Assembly (NCBI RefSeq): GCF_032823475.1
Contig: NZ_CP127915.1
Span: forward strand, 3,224,001-3,288,000
Reading direction: 5' to 3'
DNA from: Acinetobacter sp. SAAs474
GTDB taxonomy: Bacteria; Pseudomonadota; Gammaproteobacteria; Pseudomonadales; Moraxellaceae
Length of the DNA stretch: 64,000 nucleotides
Both the position numbers and the translations under genes were made by a program. Below, one piece after another: positions 18,032 through 26,793 of this stretch. The notes beneath the pieces were generated by a model, which was not told the origin of the DNA, ran no database searches, and saw only the letters and a program-made list of their open reading frames with translations. Position 1 is the first letter of the stretch. Each line of letters begins with the position of its first letter.

Positions 18032-18346
18032 TCAATAGTGATAGCCCATTATGCTGTGTGAAATGAGTACAGTTAGACCACATAAAAAATATAAAACTAT
18101 AGCAAAAGCCAAAGAAATCACCCATCTTGTTTTTTGTAAAAACTTAAATGGCTGCAAACACCAATATGAAAGTATATATAAAATGACGTACCACACAACT
18201 TTTAAAGTCATAAGAGAAGCGTTATTTAACTGGCGTAAATTATTTAAATCTGTCGTATTATAAGCCATATTAAATGCTATCCAGCCTACTGAACAACTGA
18301 TATAAACAAGTAATATTTTTAACCATTTACTTTTTATGAATACCAT
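18032..18346 (-). CDS. small multi-pass membrane protein of unknown function
   Basis: The 104-residue product has three or four predicted transmembrane segments (about 8-26, 43-62, 74-96) separated by short polar loops and no recognisable domain. It is followed by a frameshifted secreted-protein gene upstream on the same strand. Proximity to the siderophore receptor hints at an iron-linked role, as small inner-membrane proteins often accompany such receptors, but an IS remnant separates them and this is only a guess. Confidence 0.5.
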   Translation of the reverse strand: MVFIKSKWLKILLVYISCSVGWIAFNMAYNTTDLNNLRQLNNASLMTLKVVWYVILYILSYWCLQPFKFLQKTRWVISLAFAIVLYFLCGLTVLISHSIMGYHY

Positions 18347-18368
18347 TGAATATTTGATCTCTATTCTG

Positions 18369-18936
18369 TTAAATGCCCTTTACAGGAAATGATGCATAAA
18401 GCTGATGACAGGTCGGATATCGAACTTGTAATTTATGCAGGTAATATGCCTGATCATGATCTAAAAAGCCATTTAACAAGGCATGATTACGATAGGTACA
18501 ATACCCTTTTTCTCTATCCCAGCTTAAAAAATCAGCTACAGGTTTAGATATTGATAGAATATTGTTATTGCACTGCAATAATCCAAGTGAACTGATCTGA
18601 TAGTCCTTGGGTTTAGCCCCATCTGGGGTATATGCGAGCCCAATAACCAAATCATTTTTCCTGAACATTTTAATATTGAAATTAGATCTCCAATGACTAG
18701 GCTTCGCGTATTTAAACCGCGCAATAAATGAACGAAAAATAAAATTGTGTAGCGTCTCGATCTGATTCAATTAAATCTAGACGTGCAATAAATACTTCAT
18801 TTGGTGAATGGGGCATACACGCACTTAGAGTTTGTATATTGCTGGATATACCTAAAATCAATGCCGAAGCCGTAACTATTCGTTTCTTTTGAATAGAGTG
18901 AAAATAAATTGAAATATTCTTCAGTTTTAATCGCAT
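18369..18936 (-). pseudogene. exported protein gene split by a frameshift
   Basis: Two overlapping frames appear to be one gene. The first (18712-18936) begins with a basic N-terminus and a hydrophobic segment and runs through FIARLDLIESDRDATQFYF before stopping. The second (18369-18770) continues from about RSFIARFKYAKPSHWRSNF to the end with several aromatic and Cys residues. Moving by one base near 18720-18745 joins them into a protein of about 190 residues. The family is not recognised. Either a real one-base insertion inactivated it or the base call is wrong. Confidence 0.5.
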
Positions 18937-18975
18937 CTAATATTAATTATAAGGTCTAGATTATAAATGATAACA

Positions 18976-19578
18976 TTAATTTTGCTGTGTAGATTGATCT
19001 AGTATAAAATCTAAGTGCTGTCTTACTGCCGGCCACTCGCTTTTCAAAATACTATAAACATAAGTATCCCTTAAAATATCCTCTTTAACAATTTGATGAC
19101 TTCTTAATACCCCATCCAACTTTGCTCCCAAGCGTTCAATAGCAGCTCGGCTTTTAAAATTAAATGATGATGTCCTAAATTCAACCGCAATACAGTTTAA
19201 AAACTCAAAGGCATAACCAAGTAATAATCTTTTGGCTTCAGTGTTGACTACACTACGTTGTACGGACTGACGATACCATGTTGAACCAATTTCTAAACGA
19301 CGATTTGCTGCATCAATATTCATAAAACTGGTCATGCCTAATACACGACCACTATGACGATCAAATACAGTAAAAGGCAACATTACGCCTTGCTGCTGTA
19401 GGTTAAGTCGTCGATGAATTTCTACTTGCATATTTGCTGGATTAGGGATAGATGTATACCATAATTTCCATAACTCACCGTCTTGAACTGCTTCACTTAA
19501 CTCCAGCTGATGTGCTTCATTGAGTGGTTTTAACATGACGTTATTCCCAGTCAAGGTTACTGCTTCTATCCATTGCAT
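18976..19578 (-). CDS. RimJ/RimL-type GNAT acetyltransferase
   Basis: From the ATG at 19578 the product has about 200 residues and follows the RimJ/RimL pattern: an N-terminal strand (VTLTGNNVMLKPL), GMTSFMNIDAANRRLEIGS, a loop with SVVNTEAKRLLLGYAFE that binds acetyl-CoA, and SRAAIERLGAKLDGVLR near the end. Such enzymes acetylate protein N-termini or small amines; the substrate here is unknown. A longer frame reaches 19653, but the ATG at 19578 has GAGGAA 6 nt upstream and gives the normal family start. Confidence 0.8.
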   Translation of the reverse strand: MQWIEAVTLTGNNVMLKPLNEAHQLELSEAVQDGELWKLWYTSIPNPANMQVEIHRRLNLQQQGVMLPFTVFDRHSGRVLGMTSFMNIDAANRRLEIGSTWYRQSVQRSVVNTEAKRLLLGYAFEFLNCIAVEFRTSSFNFKSRAAIERLGAKLDGVLRSHQIVKEDILRDTYVYSILKSEWPAVRQHLDFILDQSTQQN

Positions 19579-19662
19579 ACGAGATTCCTCAATTTTTTCT
19601 TTATTCATATCATCATCGACCCATAAATAGCCAAAGCAGCCATTCGCAGTCACCTTCCTGAG

Positions 19663-19902
19663 TTAACTTCGTATCTCGTATATTGCTGAATGGTTAGAGT
19701 ACCACAAGCAATTTATTGCATAATTTTCTACTTCTTCCAATAAGTCAAAGAGATATTTACTCAATCAGCGATAAGGTATTTTTCGATTATAGCGTTCAAT
19801 ATCCGCATTCTGCCGTGGCTTTGCAAATTAAATATATTCAATACCTATACCATATTAAGTTAGCCAACGTACAAATTTATAATTCATCAATTCAGGACCT
19901 GA
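19663..19902 (-). pseudogene. IS3-family transposase (OrfB) remnant with stops
   Basis: One minus-strand frame, interrupted by three stop codons, reads GPELMNYKFVRWLT, then YGIGIEYI, then AKPRQNADIERYNRK and LSKYLFDLLEEVENYA. This is the integrase core end of IS3 elements (N-G-P-E-F ... G-K-P-x-Q-N-A-x-x-E-R-x-N). The catalytic Glu region (IERYNR) is present but the frame is dead. The piece lies in the 19579-20010 gap and explains it. Confidence 0.7.
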
Positions 19903-20010
19903 ATAACACCACGATAATGCCAAATATGTAGCAGCTTAATGCATACTGATCGCATCACGAGTAACGGCTGGTATAGCAGATGTTGTCCATCAAAGTTGAC
20001 CTACTTATCA

Positions 20011-20193
20011 TTAATTTTTAGCATTAAGTCGATTTATAGTCTCTTCAATTTCTTTTTCAGCTGCTAAATAACTTTCAATCCAAAATTCAGCATCAGTAAT
20101 ATTGGACTTGGTTGGATTATCCATATGTTGTCTAGCTACTTTAGCTTTAGTAAGTTCAAAAATAAGCGCTTCTTTTACTTCTTGTTTCATCAT
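20011..20193 (-). CDS. small acidic/helical hypothetical protein
   Basis: The 60-residue product is charged and predicted to be mostly helical, with no signal or membrane segment. The start (MMKQEVKEA) has an AAGGAG ribosome-binding site a few bases upstream, which supports expression. No family is recognised. Similar short proteins in Acinetobacter are annotated only as hypothetical. Confidence 0.5.
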   Translation of the reverse strand: MMKQEVKEALIFELTKAKVARQHMDNPTKSNITDAEFWIESYLAAEKEIEETINRLNAKN

Positions 20194-20821
20194 TACTCCT
20201 TGTTGGTCTCTCGTTGTAACAGTGTTCTGTACTATTTGTAAAAAATATCAAATTAATAGAATACCCATCCTATAGAATTAGACTATGATTCAGTTTAAAT
20301 TAGTACTTTAATTTTTTTAAAAATTATATAATTTATAAGACATGATCGTGTGAATTTATTAAATTAAATTTGTTACTCACTTAAATTATCATGAGTCTAT
20401 AACCTATTGATGAATTATACATATAAACGAAAGCCATAAAAAATTCCTGTGATTAAATCAAATATCTTTTTCATTTTATTACAATACCATTGCATTATTT
20501 TTATTCAATCCCCCCAATATCATACTCAGTTATATGTAACTTAAGTACCCTGTTACAATGTAGCAGTTCGTTAGAATCCAATGCGATCAAACATCATCAG
20601 TCACAAAGAATCGTATGTTAATCTTTTATAAAAATCATGTCTTAATCGTATTTGATCGCGTGTAATAAGCGTACGGTAAAAAATAATATTTAAGACTGCA
20701 TCTAAACTGTGCGCTATTTAAATTTGGCTGACTGAACTAAGCTATTTCTTTACAACAGTGATATCACAATAGCAGTCTCATGCATACAATCTTAAAAATA
20801 TTTGATTATTTCCAACTTTAA
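20194..20821. other. long AT-rich intergenic region before the van/hca cluster
   Basis: About 630 bp with no frame that looks coding on either strand and no recognisable insertion-sequence end. It separates the IS-scarred region from the catabolic cluster. The vanA promoter and operators lie at its right edge. Confidence 0.4.
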
Positions 20822-20895
20822 ATGGATCCATAAATTAATGATTAGATCAAAATTTAGTTGACTAATGGTTTAAAAACTCATAAATTGGATCCAAT
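20822..20895 (+). promoter_or_regulatory. two VanR-type operators upstream of vanA
   Basis: A perfect ATTGGATCCAAT palindrome lies at 20884-20895, 18 bp before the vanA ATG. This is the established operator half of VanR/VanO systems (GntR family, Caulobacter vanillate switch). A second, weaker palindrome ATGGATCCAT lies at 20822-20831. Their centres are 63 bp apart, six helical turns, so two VanR dimers could bind the same DNA face and hold a loop. VanR would release both when vanillate is present. Confidence 0.75.
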
Positions 20896-20913
20896 TGATA
20901 CGGAGATCAATCA

Positions 20914-21981
20914 ATGTTTATCAAAAATGCTTGGTATGTAGCAGCTCGTTCAGAAGAAGTCATAGACAAACCTTTAGGTCGCCAAATCTGTGGTGAAAAA
21001 ATCGTATTTTATCGTGGTAAAGAGAATAAAGTTTATGCTGTTGAAGACTTTTGTCCACACCGAGGTGCACCTTTATCTTTAGGTTTTATTGAAGATGGCA
21101 ATTTAGTTTGTGGCTATCATGGACTTGTGATGGGGTGTGACGGAAAAACAGTCTCGATGCCCGGACAACGTGTCCGAGGCTTCCCATGTAATAAAAGTTA
21201 CCGTGTCATTGAAAAATACGGTTTTATTTGGGTATGGCCAGGTGAACAGCATGTTGCAACTGAAGCGGATTTACCTGTACTTGAATGGGCCGAAAATAAA
21301 CAATGGGCGTATGGTGGTGGTTTATTTCATATCAATTGTGACTATCGCTTAATGATCGATAATCTCATGGATTTAACTCATGAAACCTATGTTCATGCAA
21401 ACAGTATTGGTCAAAAAGAAATTGATGAAGCCGTACCGACGACACGTGTTAAAGAGGATCATGTGATCACAGAGCGTCATATGGAAAATATTTATGCTCC
21501 CCCATTTTGGCAAATGGCACTTCAAGGGAATCATCTTGCAGCCGATGTTCCCATAGATCGTTGGCAAATTTGTCATTTTCATGCACCTAGCAATGTCCAT
21601 ATTGAAGTTGGTGTTGCACATGTGGGCTATGGAGGTTACCACGCGCCAGAAGATAAAAAAGTCTCATCTATTGTTGTTGATTTTATTACACCAGAAACAG
21701 AAACATCCCACTGGTACTTCTGGGGAATGGCACGTCATTTCCAAGCGGATAATGCTGAATTAACAGCTCAAATTAAAGAAGGCCAAGGAAAAATTTTCTC
21801 AGAAGATTTAGATATGTTAGAGCAACAACAACAAAACTTACTTCGACATCCTGATCGAAAGTTATTAATGCTCAATATTGATGCTGGTGGTGTTCAGGCT
21901 CGTAAAGTCATTGATCGTTTAATCCATCTAGAACAACAACAATATCTTGCATCGGATCAAATTTCTGCAGTCAATCTTTAA
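20914..21981 (+). CDS. vanA: vanillate O-demethylase, oxygenase subunit
   Basis: The 355-residue Rieske oxygenase demethylates vanillate to protocatechuate plus formaldehyde using electrons from VanB. The Rieske [2Fe-2S] ligands are C47, H49, C66 and H69 (CPHRG...CGYHG). The mononuclear iron site is in DLTHETYVH (D153, H156, H161). Length and start (MFIKNAWYVAA) match VanA well. It is first in the vanAB operon, 54 bp before vanB, and has a VanR operator directly upstream. Confidence 0.93.
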   Translation: MFIKNAWYVAARSEEVIDKPLGRQICGEKIVFYRGKENKVYAVEDFCPHRGAPLSLGFIEDGNLVCGYHGLVMGCDGKTVSMPGQRVRGFPCNKSYRVIEKYGFIWVWPGEQHVATEADLPVLEWAENKQWAYGGGLFHINCDYRLMIDNLMDLTHETYVHANSIGQKEIDEAVPTTRVKEDHVITERHMENIYAPPFWQMALQGNHLAADVPIDRWQICHFHAPSNVHIEVGVAHVGYGGYHAPEDKKVSSIVVDFITPETETSHWYFWGMARHFQADNAELTAQIKEGQGKIFSEDLDMLEQQQQNLLRHPDRKLLMLNIDAGGVQARKVIDRLIHLEQQQYLASDQISAVNL

Positions 21982-22035
21982 TAAAATTTCAACTGTTTAA
22001 TGATTAATTAAAAATTATTTTAAAGGACAATTCAC

Positions 22036-22983
22036 ATGGAAGTGACCATTCATCAAATTCATAGACATAATCCACATATTTTATCTTTGGAATTAATTTC
22101 TGGAAATCATATGCCTTTACCTGCATTTCAAGCAGGTGCACATATTGATGTACATTTAGCTGATGGCTTAATACGACAATATTCATTAGCAAATTGTAGT
22201 TCAGAACAACATCGCTATATTATTGGTGTATTAAAAGATCCATGTTCCCGTGGAGGTTCTCAATATATTCATGAGCAACTAAAAGTTGGGCAACGATTAA
22301 CGATTGGTGAACCTCGTAATTTATTTGCACTAAACCCTCAGTTAGGACACGCTATACTGTGTGCGGGCGGAATTGGTATCACTCCAATTCTGGCAATGGC
22401 AAAAGAATTAAAGCAACAAAATAAAAGTTTTCAACTGTTTTACTTTGTTAAAACGCGTACATCTCTGGCTTTTTTAGAGGATCTCACAGAACTTGGGCAT
22501 TTAGTACATATTCATATTGATGATGAACCCAATACCCATTGTGCTTTAGATAATGTGTTAAATCATCACTCAACACATCAACATCTCTATGTTTGTGGAC
22601 CCAACGGTTTTATGGATTTTGTTATTCAAACGGCTCAAAAAAATACCTGGTTAGATAGCCATATTCATCAAGAACACTTTAATTCTTCTACAAGAGAGAC
22701 TCATCATGATCATAGCTTTAATATTCAAATTTTAAAAACAGGACAAATCATCCACGTAGCCCAAGATCAAACGGCAGCTAAAGCCTTAGAAGCAGCAGGT
22801 GTGCATATTCCAGTTTCATGTGAGCAAGGTATATGTGGTACATGTTTAGTGAATGTGGTCTCCGGTGAAATTGACCATCGAGATGTATATCTAACCGAAG
22901 AAGAACAAGCTGAAAATAAACAGTTTACCCCCTGTTGTTCACGTGCAAAATCTACAACTTTGGTCATTGATTGGTCACCTTAA
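22036..22983 (+). CDS. vanB: vanillate O-demethylase, reductase subunit
   Basis: The 315-residue iron-sulfur flavoprotein passes electrons from NADH to VanA. Order: ferredoxin-reductase-like flavin domain (RQYSLAN near 45; about 1-100), NAD-binding domain (CAGGIGITPILAMA near 115) and a C-terminal plant-type [2Fe-2S] domain with C262, C267, C270 and C300. This order is that of phthalate-dioxygenase-reductase-type enzymes. It follows vanA in one operon and converges on vanR. Confidence 0.93.
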   Translation: MEVTIHQIHRHNPHILSLELISGNHMPLPAFQAGAHIDVHLADGLIRQYSLANCSSEQHRYIIGVLKDPCSRGGSQYIHEQLKVGQRLTIGEPRNLFALNPQLGHAILCAGGIGITPILAMAKELKQQNKSFQLFYFVKTRTSLAFLEDLTELGHLVHIHIDDEPNTHCALDNVLNHHSTHQHLYVCGPNGFMDFVIQTAQKNTWLDSHIHQEHFNSSTRETHHDHSFNIQILKTGQIIHVAQDQTAAKALEAAGVHIPVSCEQGICGTCLVNVVSGEIDHRDVYLTEEEQAENKQFTPCCSRAKSTTLVIDWSP

Positions 22984-23028
22984 AAGCAGATCAATTTCGA
23001 TTTAAAGTCAATATTAACGCAAGTGTTT

Positions 23029-23055
23029 AAACAAAATGATGCGCTCATTTTGTTT
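23029..23055. terminator. bidirectional hairpin between vanB and vanR
   Basis: AAACAAAATGA and TCATTTTGTTT form a perfect 11-bp stem with a 5-nt loop (TGCGC). It lies between convergent genes and includes the last codons of vanR. T-rich stem ends on both strands suit termination in both directions. Confidence 0.6.
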
Positions 23056-23740
23056 CAAATACTGCACGCATCATGCTTCCCAATGTAACCACATGGCTAT
23101 GCTCACGCATTAAGCTTTCTGCACGAGCTGCATCTCGATTAAGTAATGCCTGATAAATTGCACAATGCTGAATATGTCCATGTTGTAAACGTCTAATCTC
23201 TGACCAATGGTTTTTTTTATCAAAAGTAATTGCCTGTATAGAGGCCATAGGTAACTGATTATTTTTAGATAATGCCTGCGTAATCGCAAGATTATTTGTC
23301 GCCTGAATAATCGTATTATGAAAAATTATATTAAAATGATGATAAATTTCAATATCCTCATTGGTCAGTTCTGATTTTTCAAAAATAGGATCAATATGCT
23401 CAAGACACATCATTAACTGTTTTTGTTCCGTTTCACTTAATCCTTTTTCTGCTAATTTTTTTGCGGCAAGACCCTCTAAAACACCACGAACTTCAAGTGC
23501 ATCTTGAATTAGTTTTGGCGATATTTCTCGAACGGTATAACCACGGGTTGGATTTTTTAATAATAAACCTTCTTGCTCAAGCACACGAAAAGCAACACGA
23601 ATCGGTTGACGCGACACACCCAACATTTCAGCTGTAGGAATTTCAGCTAGACGTAATCCTCCTGGTAGCTCACCAGAAATTATCATTTTTCTTAGCTCAA
23701 TCAGTACTTGTTGACCAGAAGACATGGTATTGCTCAACAT
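23045..23740 (-). CDS. vanR: GntR/FadR-family repressor, VanR type
   Basis: The 231-residue protein has an N-terminal winged helix-turn-helix (about 5-70, with GGLRLAEIPTAEMLGVSRQPIR) and a C-terminal FCD ligand domain with the metal-binding His pattern (HHFNIIFHN near 135 and GHIQHCAIYQALL near 195). VanR proteins of this family repress vanAB until vanillate binds. The gene converges on vanAB, and its predicted site ATTGGATCCAAT lies before vanA, so VanR is the best assignment. Confidence 0.85.
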   Translation of the reverse strand: MLSNTMSSGQQVLIELRKMIISGELPGGLRLAEIPTAEMLGVSRQPIRVAFRVLEQEGLLLKNPTRGYTVREISPKLIQDALEVRGVLEGLAAKKLAEKGLSETEQKQLMMCLEHIDPIFEKSELTNEDIEIYHHFNIIFHNTIIQATNNLAITQALSKNNQLPMASIQAITFDKKNHWSEIRRLQHGHIQHCAIYQALLNRDAARAESLMREHSHVVTLGSMMRAVFETK

Positions 23741-23896
23741 AAATGCAAATTCCTGATGCTATCGATTCAAATCAATTATTTCAATCTATTCAGCGTAGCA
23801 TCATTCGATAAAATAAAATTTAATACTAAATCTAATCTCATTTATGTTCATATCCAGCTTAAATTTTAAAGTGGCCATATGCTGAATATTTATACA

Positions 23897-24346
23897 TTAT
23901 TCTGCATTCTGCTTTTGCAAATTATTCGCCATAATATCTAAATTATTACGAATCAACAGCGATAAATTAATATCAATGCCTGTTAACATGGTATCTTCAA
24001 GTTTTTTAACAATATCACGACATTGAGTTAATTTTTCAAAACCCTCAGGTGTAACATGAATTAAAATACGTCGACCATGTGAGGGATCTGACTGTTTTAC
24101 AATCCAGCCTTGGCTGAGTAAATCTTGTAAAATTTTATTGGTCGATTGCGGTTTAATAAATGATCGTGCTGCTAATTTTGCATTTGATAGACTTCCCTTT
24201 GCTGCCAATACAGACAATGCTGTAAATTGTGGCAAAGTAATGCCTAAATCTTTAAGCGCTTCACTAAGTAATTTACTAATAATACGATCAACACGCGCAA
24301 TCATATAACTCAATGTTGGTAATTGATGGGTTGATTGTTCAGTCAT
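23897..24346 (-). CDS. hcaR: MarR-family regulator of the hydroxycinnamate genes
   Basis: The 149-residue protein has the MarR winged helix fold: LPQFTALSVLAAKGSLSNAK, then FIKPQSTNKILQDLLSQGW (recognition helix, about 65-85) and the wing DPSHGRRILIHVT. MarR proteins controlling ferulate or p-coumarate genes (HcaR, FerR, CouR) sense the hydroxycinnamoyl-CoA thioester. It sits between vanR and the permease gene on the same strand, near the divergent hca operon, so it is probably HcaR. The operator was not identified. Confidence 0.7.
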   Translation of the reverse strand: MTEQSTHQLPTLSYMIARVDRIISKLLSEALKDLGITLPQFTALSVLAAKGSLSNAKLAARSFIKPQSTNKILQDLLSQGWIVKQSDPSHGRRILIHVTPEGFEKLTQCRDIVKKLEDTMLTGIDINLSLLIRNNLDIMANNLQKQNAE

Positions 24347-24373
24347 AATGATACCACCTTAAATTTTAGACAT

Positions 24374-24403
24374 AAAAAAGTATGGCCTATGCTAGACCAT
24401 ACT
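24374..24403 (-). terminator. terminator after the MFS gene
   Basis: On the minus strand AGTATGG and CCATACT form a 7-bp stem followed by TTTTTT (plus-strand A run at 24374-24379). It separates the permease gene from hcaR, so the two are probably independent units or show reduced read-through. Confidence 0.6.
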
Positions 24404-24415
24404 CGATGATTTCAC

Positions 24416-25648
24416 TTATTGCGATGCGATTTTTAGCACCGGTGTCGCTTCTTGTACTTTCGGTTTTCGGACTAAAAAAAGTGCTGCAATTGCTGCAATA
24501 AAGATTAATGGAATACTTGCACCAATCACCATTGCAGAGCTTGAACCCATTGATAATAGCATACCCGCAAATAAAGGTCCTGCAAAAGAACCTATTCGAC
24601 CAATAGCAACAGCAGCGCCTACTCCTGTTCCACGCATTTTTGTTGGATAGAACATTGCTGCTAATCCATATAATGCTGATTGACCACCAACAATAAATAA
24701 ACCACACCCTACAGCAGATAAAGATAGTAAAGCAACGGTTGGTGAAATGGCTAAACAGCATAATGAAACTAAAATACCGATATAAATGAGTTTAATCACC
24801 ATGCTCATTCTAATCTTATCCAGTAGAATACCCATTAGAATTGAACCAAAAATACCGCCGATGTTATAGCCAATTTGAACATAATTCGCTTCGGTTTTTC
24901 CTAAACCCTGAGCTCCCATTAATAATGGCAACCAGTTTAAAAGGAAATATAAAACAACCAGTGTGAAGAAGAAACTGATCCAAATTTGAATGGTCGAAAA
25001 GCGACGTTCTTTGGCAAATAAAACTTCAAAAAATGGAGTAGATGGTTTTGTTTTTGATGCTGTCAAATAATCCTTTGATTCTGGCAAAAACTTCATTAAA
25101 AGTGGAATAAGTAATATGGGAGCAAATCCACCAACATAAAAAATATGCCGCCATTGTTCATCTCCTGCAAGTCCCATCGCAACAAATGAAGTTAACATTC
25201 CGCCAAATGGAATACCACTATACATGATACTTACGGCAGCGCCTTTATGCTGACCAGAAACAGCTTCTGATGCCATGGTAATCATCATGGGTAAAGCGCC
25301 CCCCATCCCTAAACCAGTCAAAAACCGGATGATGAGCAATAAATTATAATCTGATGCATATGCTGTTAAAACTGACATAACACCAAAAATACAAATACTG
25401 GTCAAAAGAACAGCTTTACGCCCAATTTTATCTGCATAACGTCCACCCAGTAATGCACCGGGTAAAGTTCCTAAAATTGCTGCACTAAAAGCCCAAGCCA
25501 TTTGTGAATTATCTAAGCCAAACTCTGCTCGCATACGTGGTGCTGCAACGCCCATTGATTGAAGATCGAAACCCTCAAAGACGGCAATAGCAAAGCACAA
25601 TACGAGTGTAAGTGTGGCTTTACTTTTACTACTTACACTATTTTCCAT
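24416..25648 (-). CDS. hcaK: MFS aromatic acid transporter of the AAHS type
   Basis: The 410-residue protein has 12 predicted transmembrane segments and major-facilitator loops: GGRYADKIGRK near 70, FLTGLGMGGALPMM near 115 and MFYPTKMRGTGVGAAVAIGRIGS near 335. The N-terminal FEGFDLQSMGV matches aromatic-acid/proton symporters such as HcaK, VanK and MhpT. It is divergent from the hca operon, so a hydroxycinnamate or vanillate substrate is likely; the exact substrate is not readable. Confidence 0.75.
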   Translation of the reverse strand: MENSVSSKSKATLTLVLCFAIAVFEGFDLQSMGVAAPRMRAEFGLDNSQMAWAFSAAILGTLPGALLGGRYADKIGRKAVLLTSICIFGVMSVLTAYASDYNLLLIIRFLTGLGMGGALPMMITMASEAVSGQHKGAAVSIMYSGIPFGGMLTSFVAMGLAGDEQWRHIFYVGGFAPILLIPLLMKFLPESKDYLTASKTKPSTPFFEVLFAKERRFSTIQIWISFFFTLVVLYFLLNWLPLLMGAQGLGKTEANYVQIGYNIGGIFGSILMGILLDKIRMSMVIKLIYIGILVSLCCLAISPTVALLSLSAVGCGLFIVGGQSALYGLAAMFYPTKMRGTGVGAAVAIGRIGSFAGPLFAGMLLSMGSSSAMVIGASIPLIFIAAIAALFLVRKPKVQEATPVLKIASQ

Positions 25649-25910
25649 TCATTATCGTCCTTTCTTAGATTTTTAATCTATACACTTCCTATGTATTGCC
25701 TTCCGTCCTAAGCAACTCAAAAAATATCACCTAAACTTATAATTTAATCAACATATATTTTTATATATTTATAAAATATTATTTTAATATAATTAATTTC
25801 AATAACTTATAAAAAATATTCAAAAAACCTAAAATAAGCCTTGAATATAAGCTTAACTGATATTAAATTAAAGAACATCAGGACATAAAACATAAATTAA
25901 GGAGCAACAC

Positions 25911-26744
25911 ATGTCTTATCAAAATCGTTGGCAAACAGTTGATGTACAAGTGGATTCAGGCATTGCATGGGTGACATTAAATCGTCCAGAAAAGAAAAAT
26001 GCGATGAGCCCAACATTAAATAAAGAAATGATTGATGTACTTGAAACGCTTGAATTAGATCCAGCTGCAAAAGTACTGGTTCTAACAGGTGCTGGTGATT
26101 CTTGGACAGCAGGTATGGATTTAAAAGAATATTTCCGTGAAGTCGATAATCAACCAGAAATTTTCCAAGAGCGTATTCGTCGTGATGCTTCTCGTTGGCA
26201 ATGGCATTTACTTCGCTTCTATTCAAAACCAACCATTGCAATGGTTAATGGTTGGTGCTTTGGTGGTGGTTTCTCTCCACTTGTTGCATGTGACTTAGCA
26301 ATTGCAGCAGATGAAGCAACATTTGGCTTATCAGAAATTAACTGGGGGATCCCTCCTGGCAATCTAGTCAGTAAAGCAATGGCAGATACTGTTGGTCATC
26401 GTACATCCATGTATTACATCATGACGGGTAAAACCTTTTCTGGTATTGAAGCGGCAAATATGGGATTAGTGAACAAGAGTGTTCCTCTTGCACAGCTCAA
26501 AGCAGAAGTTACAGAACTTGCAAACAATCTACTGGAAAAAAATCCTGTGGTATTGCGAACAGCGAAAAATGGATTTAAACGTTGCCGTGAACTCACTTGG
26601 GAACAAAATGAAGATTATTTATATGCAAAACTTGATCAATGTAATCATCGTGATGATGAAGGTGGTCGTGCACAAGGTCTAAAACAGTTTCTTGATGACA
26701 AATCAATTAAACCTGGTCTTCAAGCATATAAACGCCCTGCTTAA
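25911..26744 (+). CDS. hcaA: hydroxycinnamoyl-CoA hydratase/lyase
   Basis: The 277-residue crotonase-family enzyme hydrates feruloyl-, caffeoyl- or p-coumaroyl-CoA and cleaves the product to acetyl-CoA and the benzaldehyde (vanillin for feruloyl-CoA). The oxyanion-hole region is GWCFGGGFSPL, with S122, and the catalytic Glu is E142 in LSEINWGIPPG; both match the Pseudomonas Ech/HCHL enzyme (S123, E143). The N-terminus (MSYQNRWQTV) is also typical. AGGAG precedes the ATG. It starts the hca operon and is followed by aldehyde dehydrogenase and CoA ligase genes. Confidence 0.92.
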   Translation: MSYQNRWQTVDVQVDSGIAWVTLNRPEKKNAMSPTLNKEMIDVLETLELDPAAKVLVLTGAGDSWTAGMDLKEYFREVDNQPEIFQERIRRDASRWQWHLLRFYSKPTIAMVNGWCFGGGFSPLVACDLAIAADEATFGLSEINWGIPPGNLVSKAMADTVGHRTSMYYIMTGKTFSGIEAANMGLVNKSVPLAQLKAEVTELANNLLEKNPVVLRTAKNGFKRCRELTWEQNEDYLYAKLDQCNHRDDEGGRAQGLKQFLDDKSIKPGLQAYKRPA

Positions 26745-26793
26745 TATGGATCGATTCATCACTCAATAATGGACATGTAAGGAAACATTCGCC

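Noticed and set aside
24387..24761. Minus-strand frame rich in Cys and Trp
   Set aside because: Shifted-frame shadow of the MFS gene 24416-25648.
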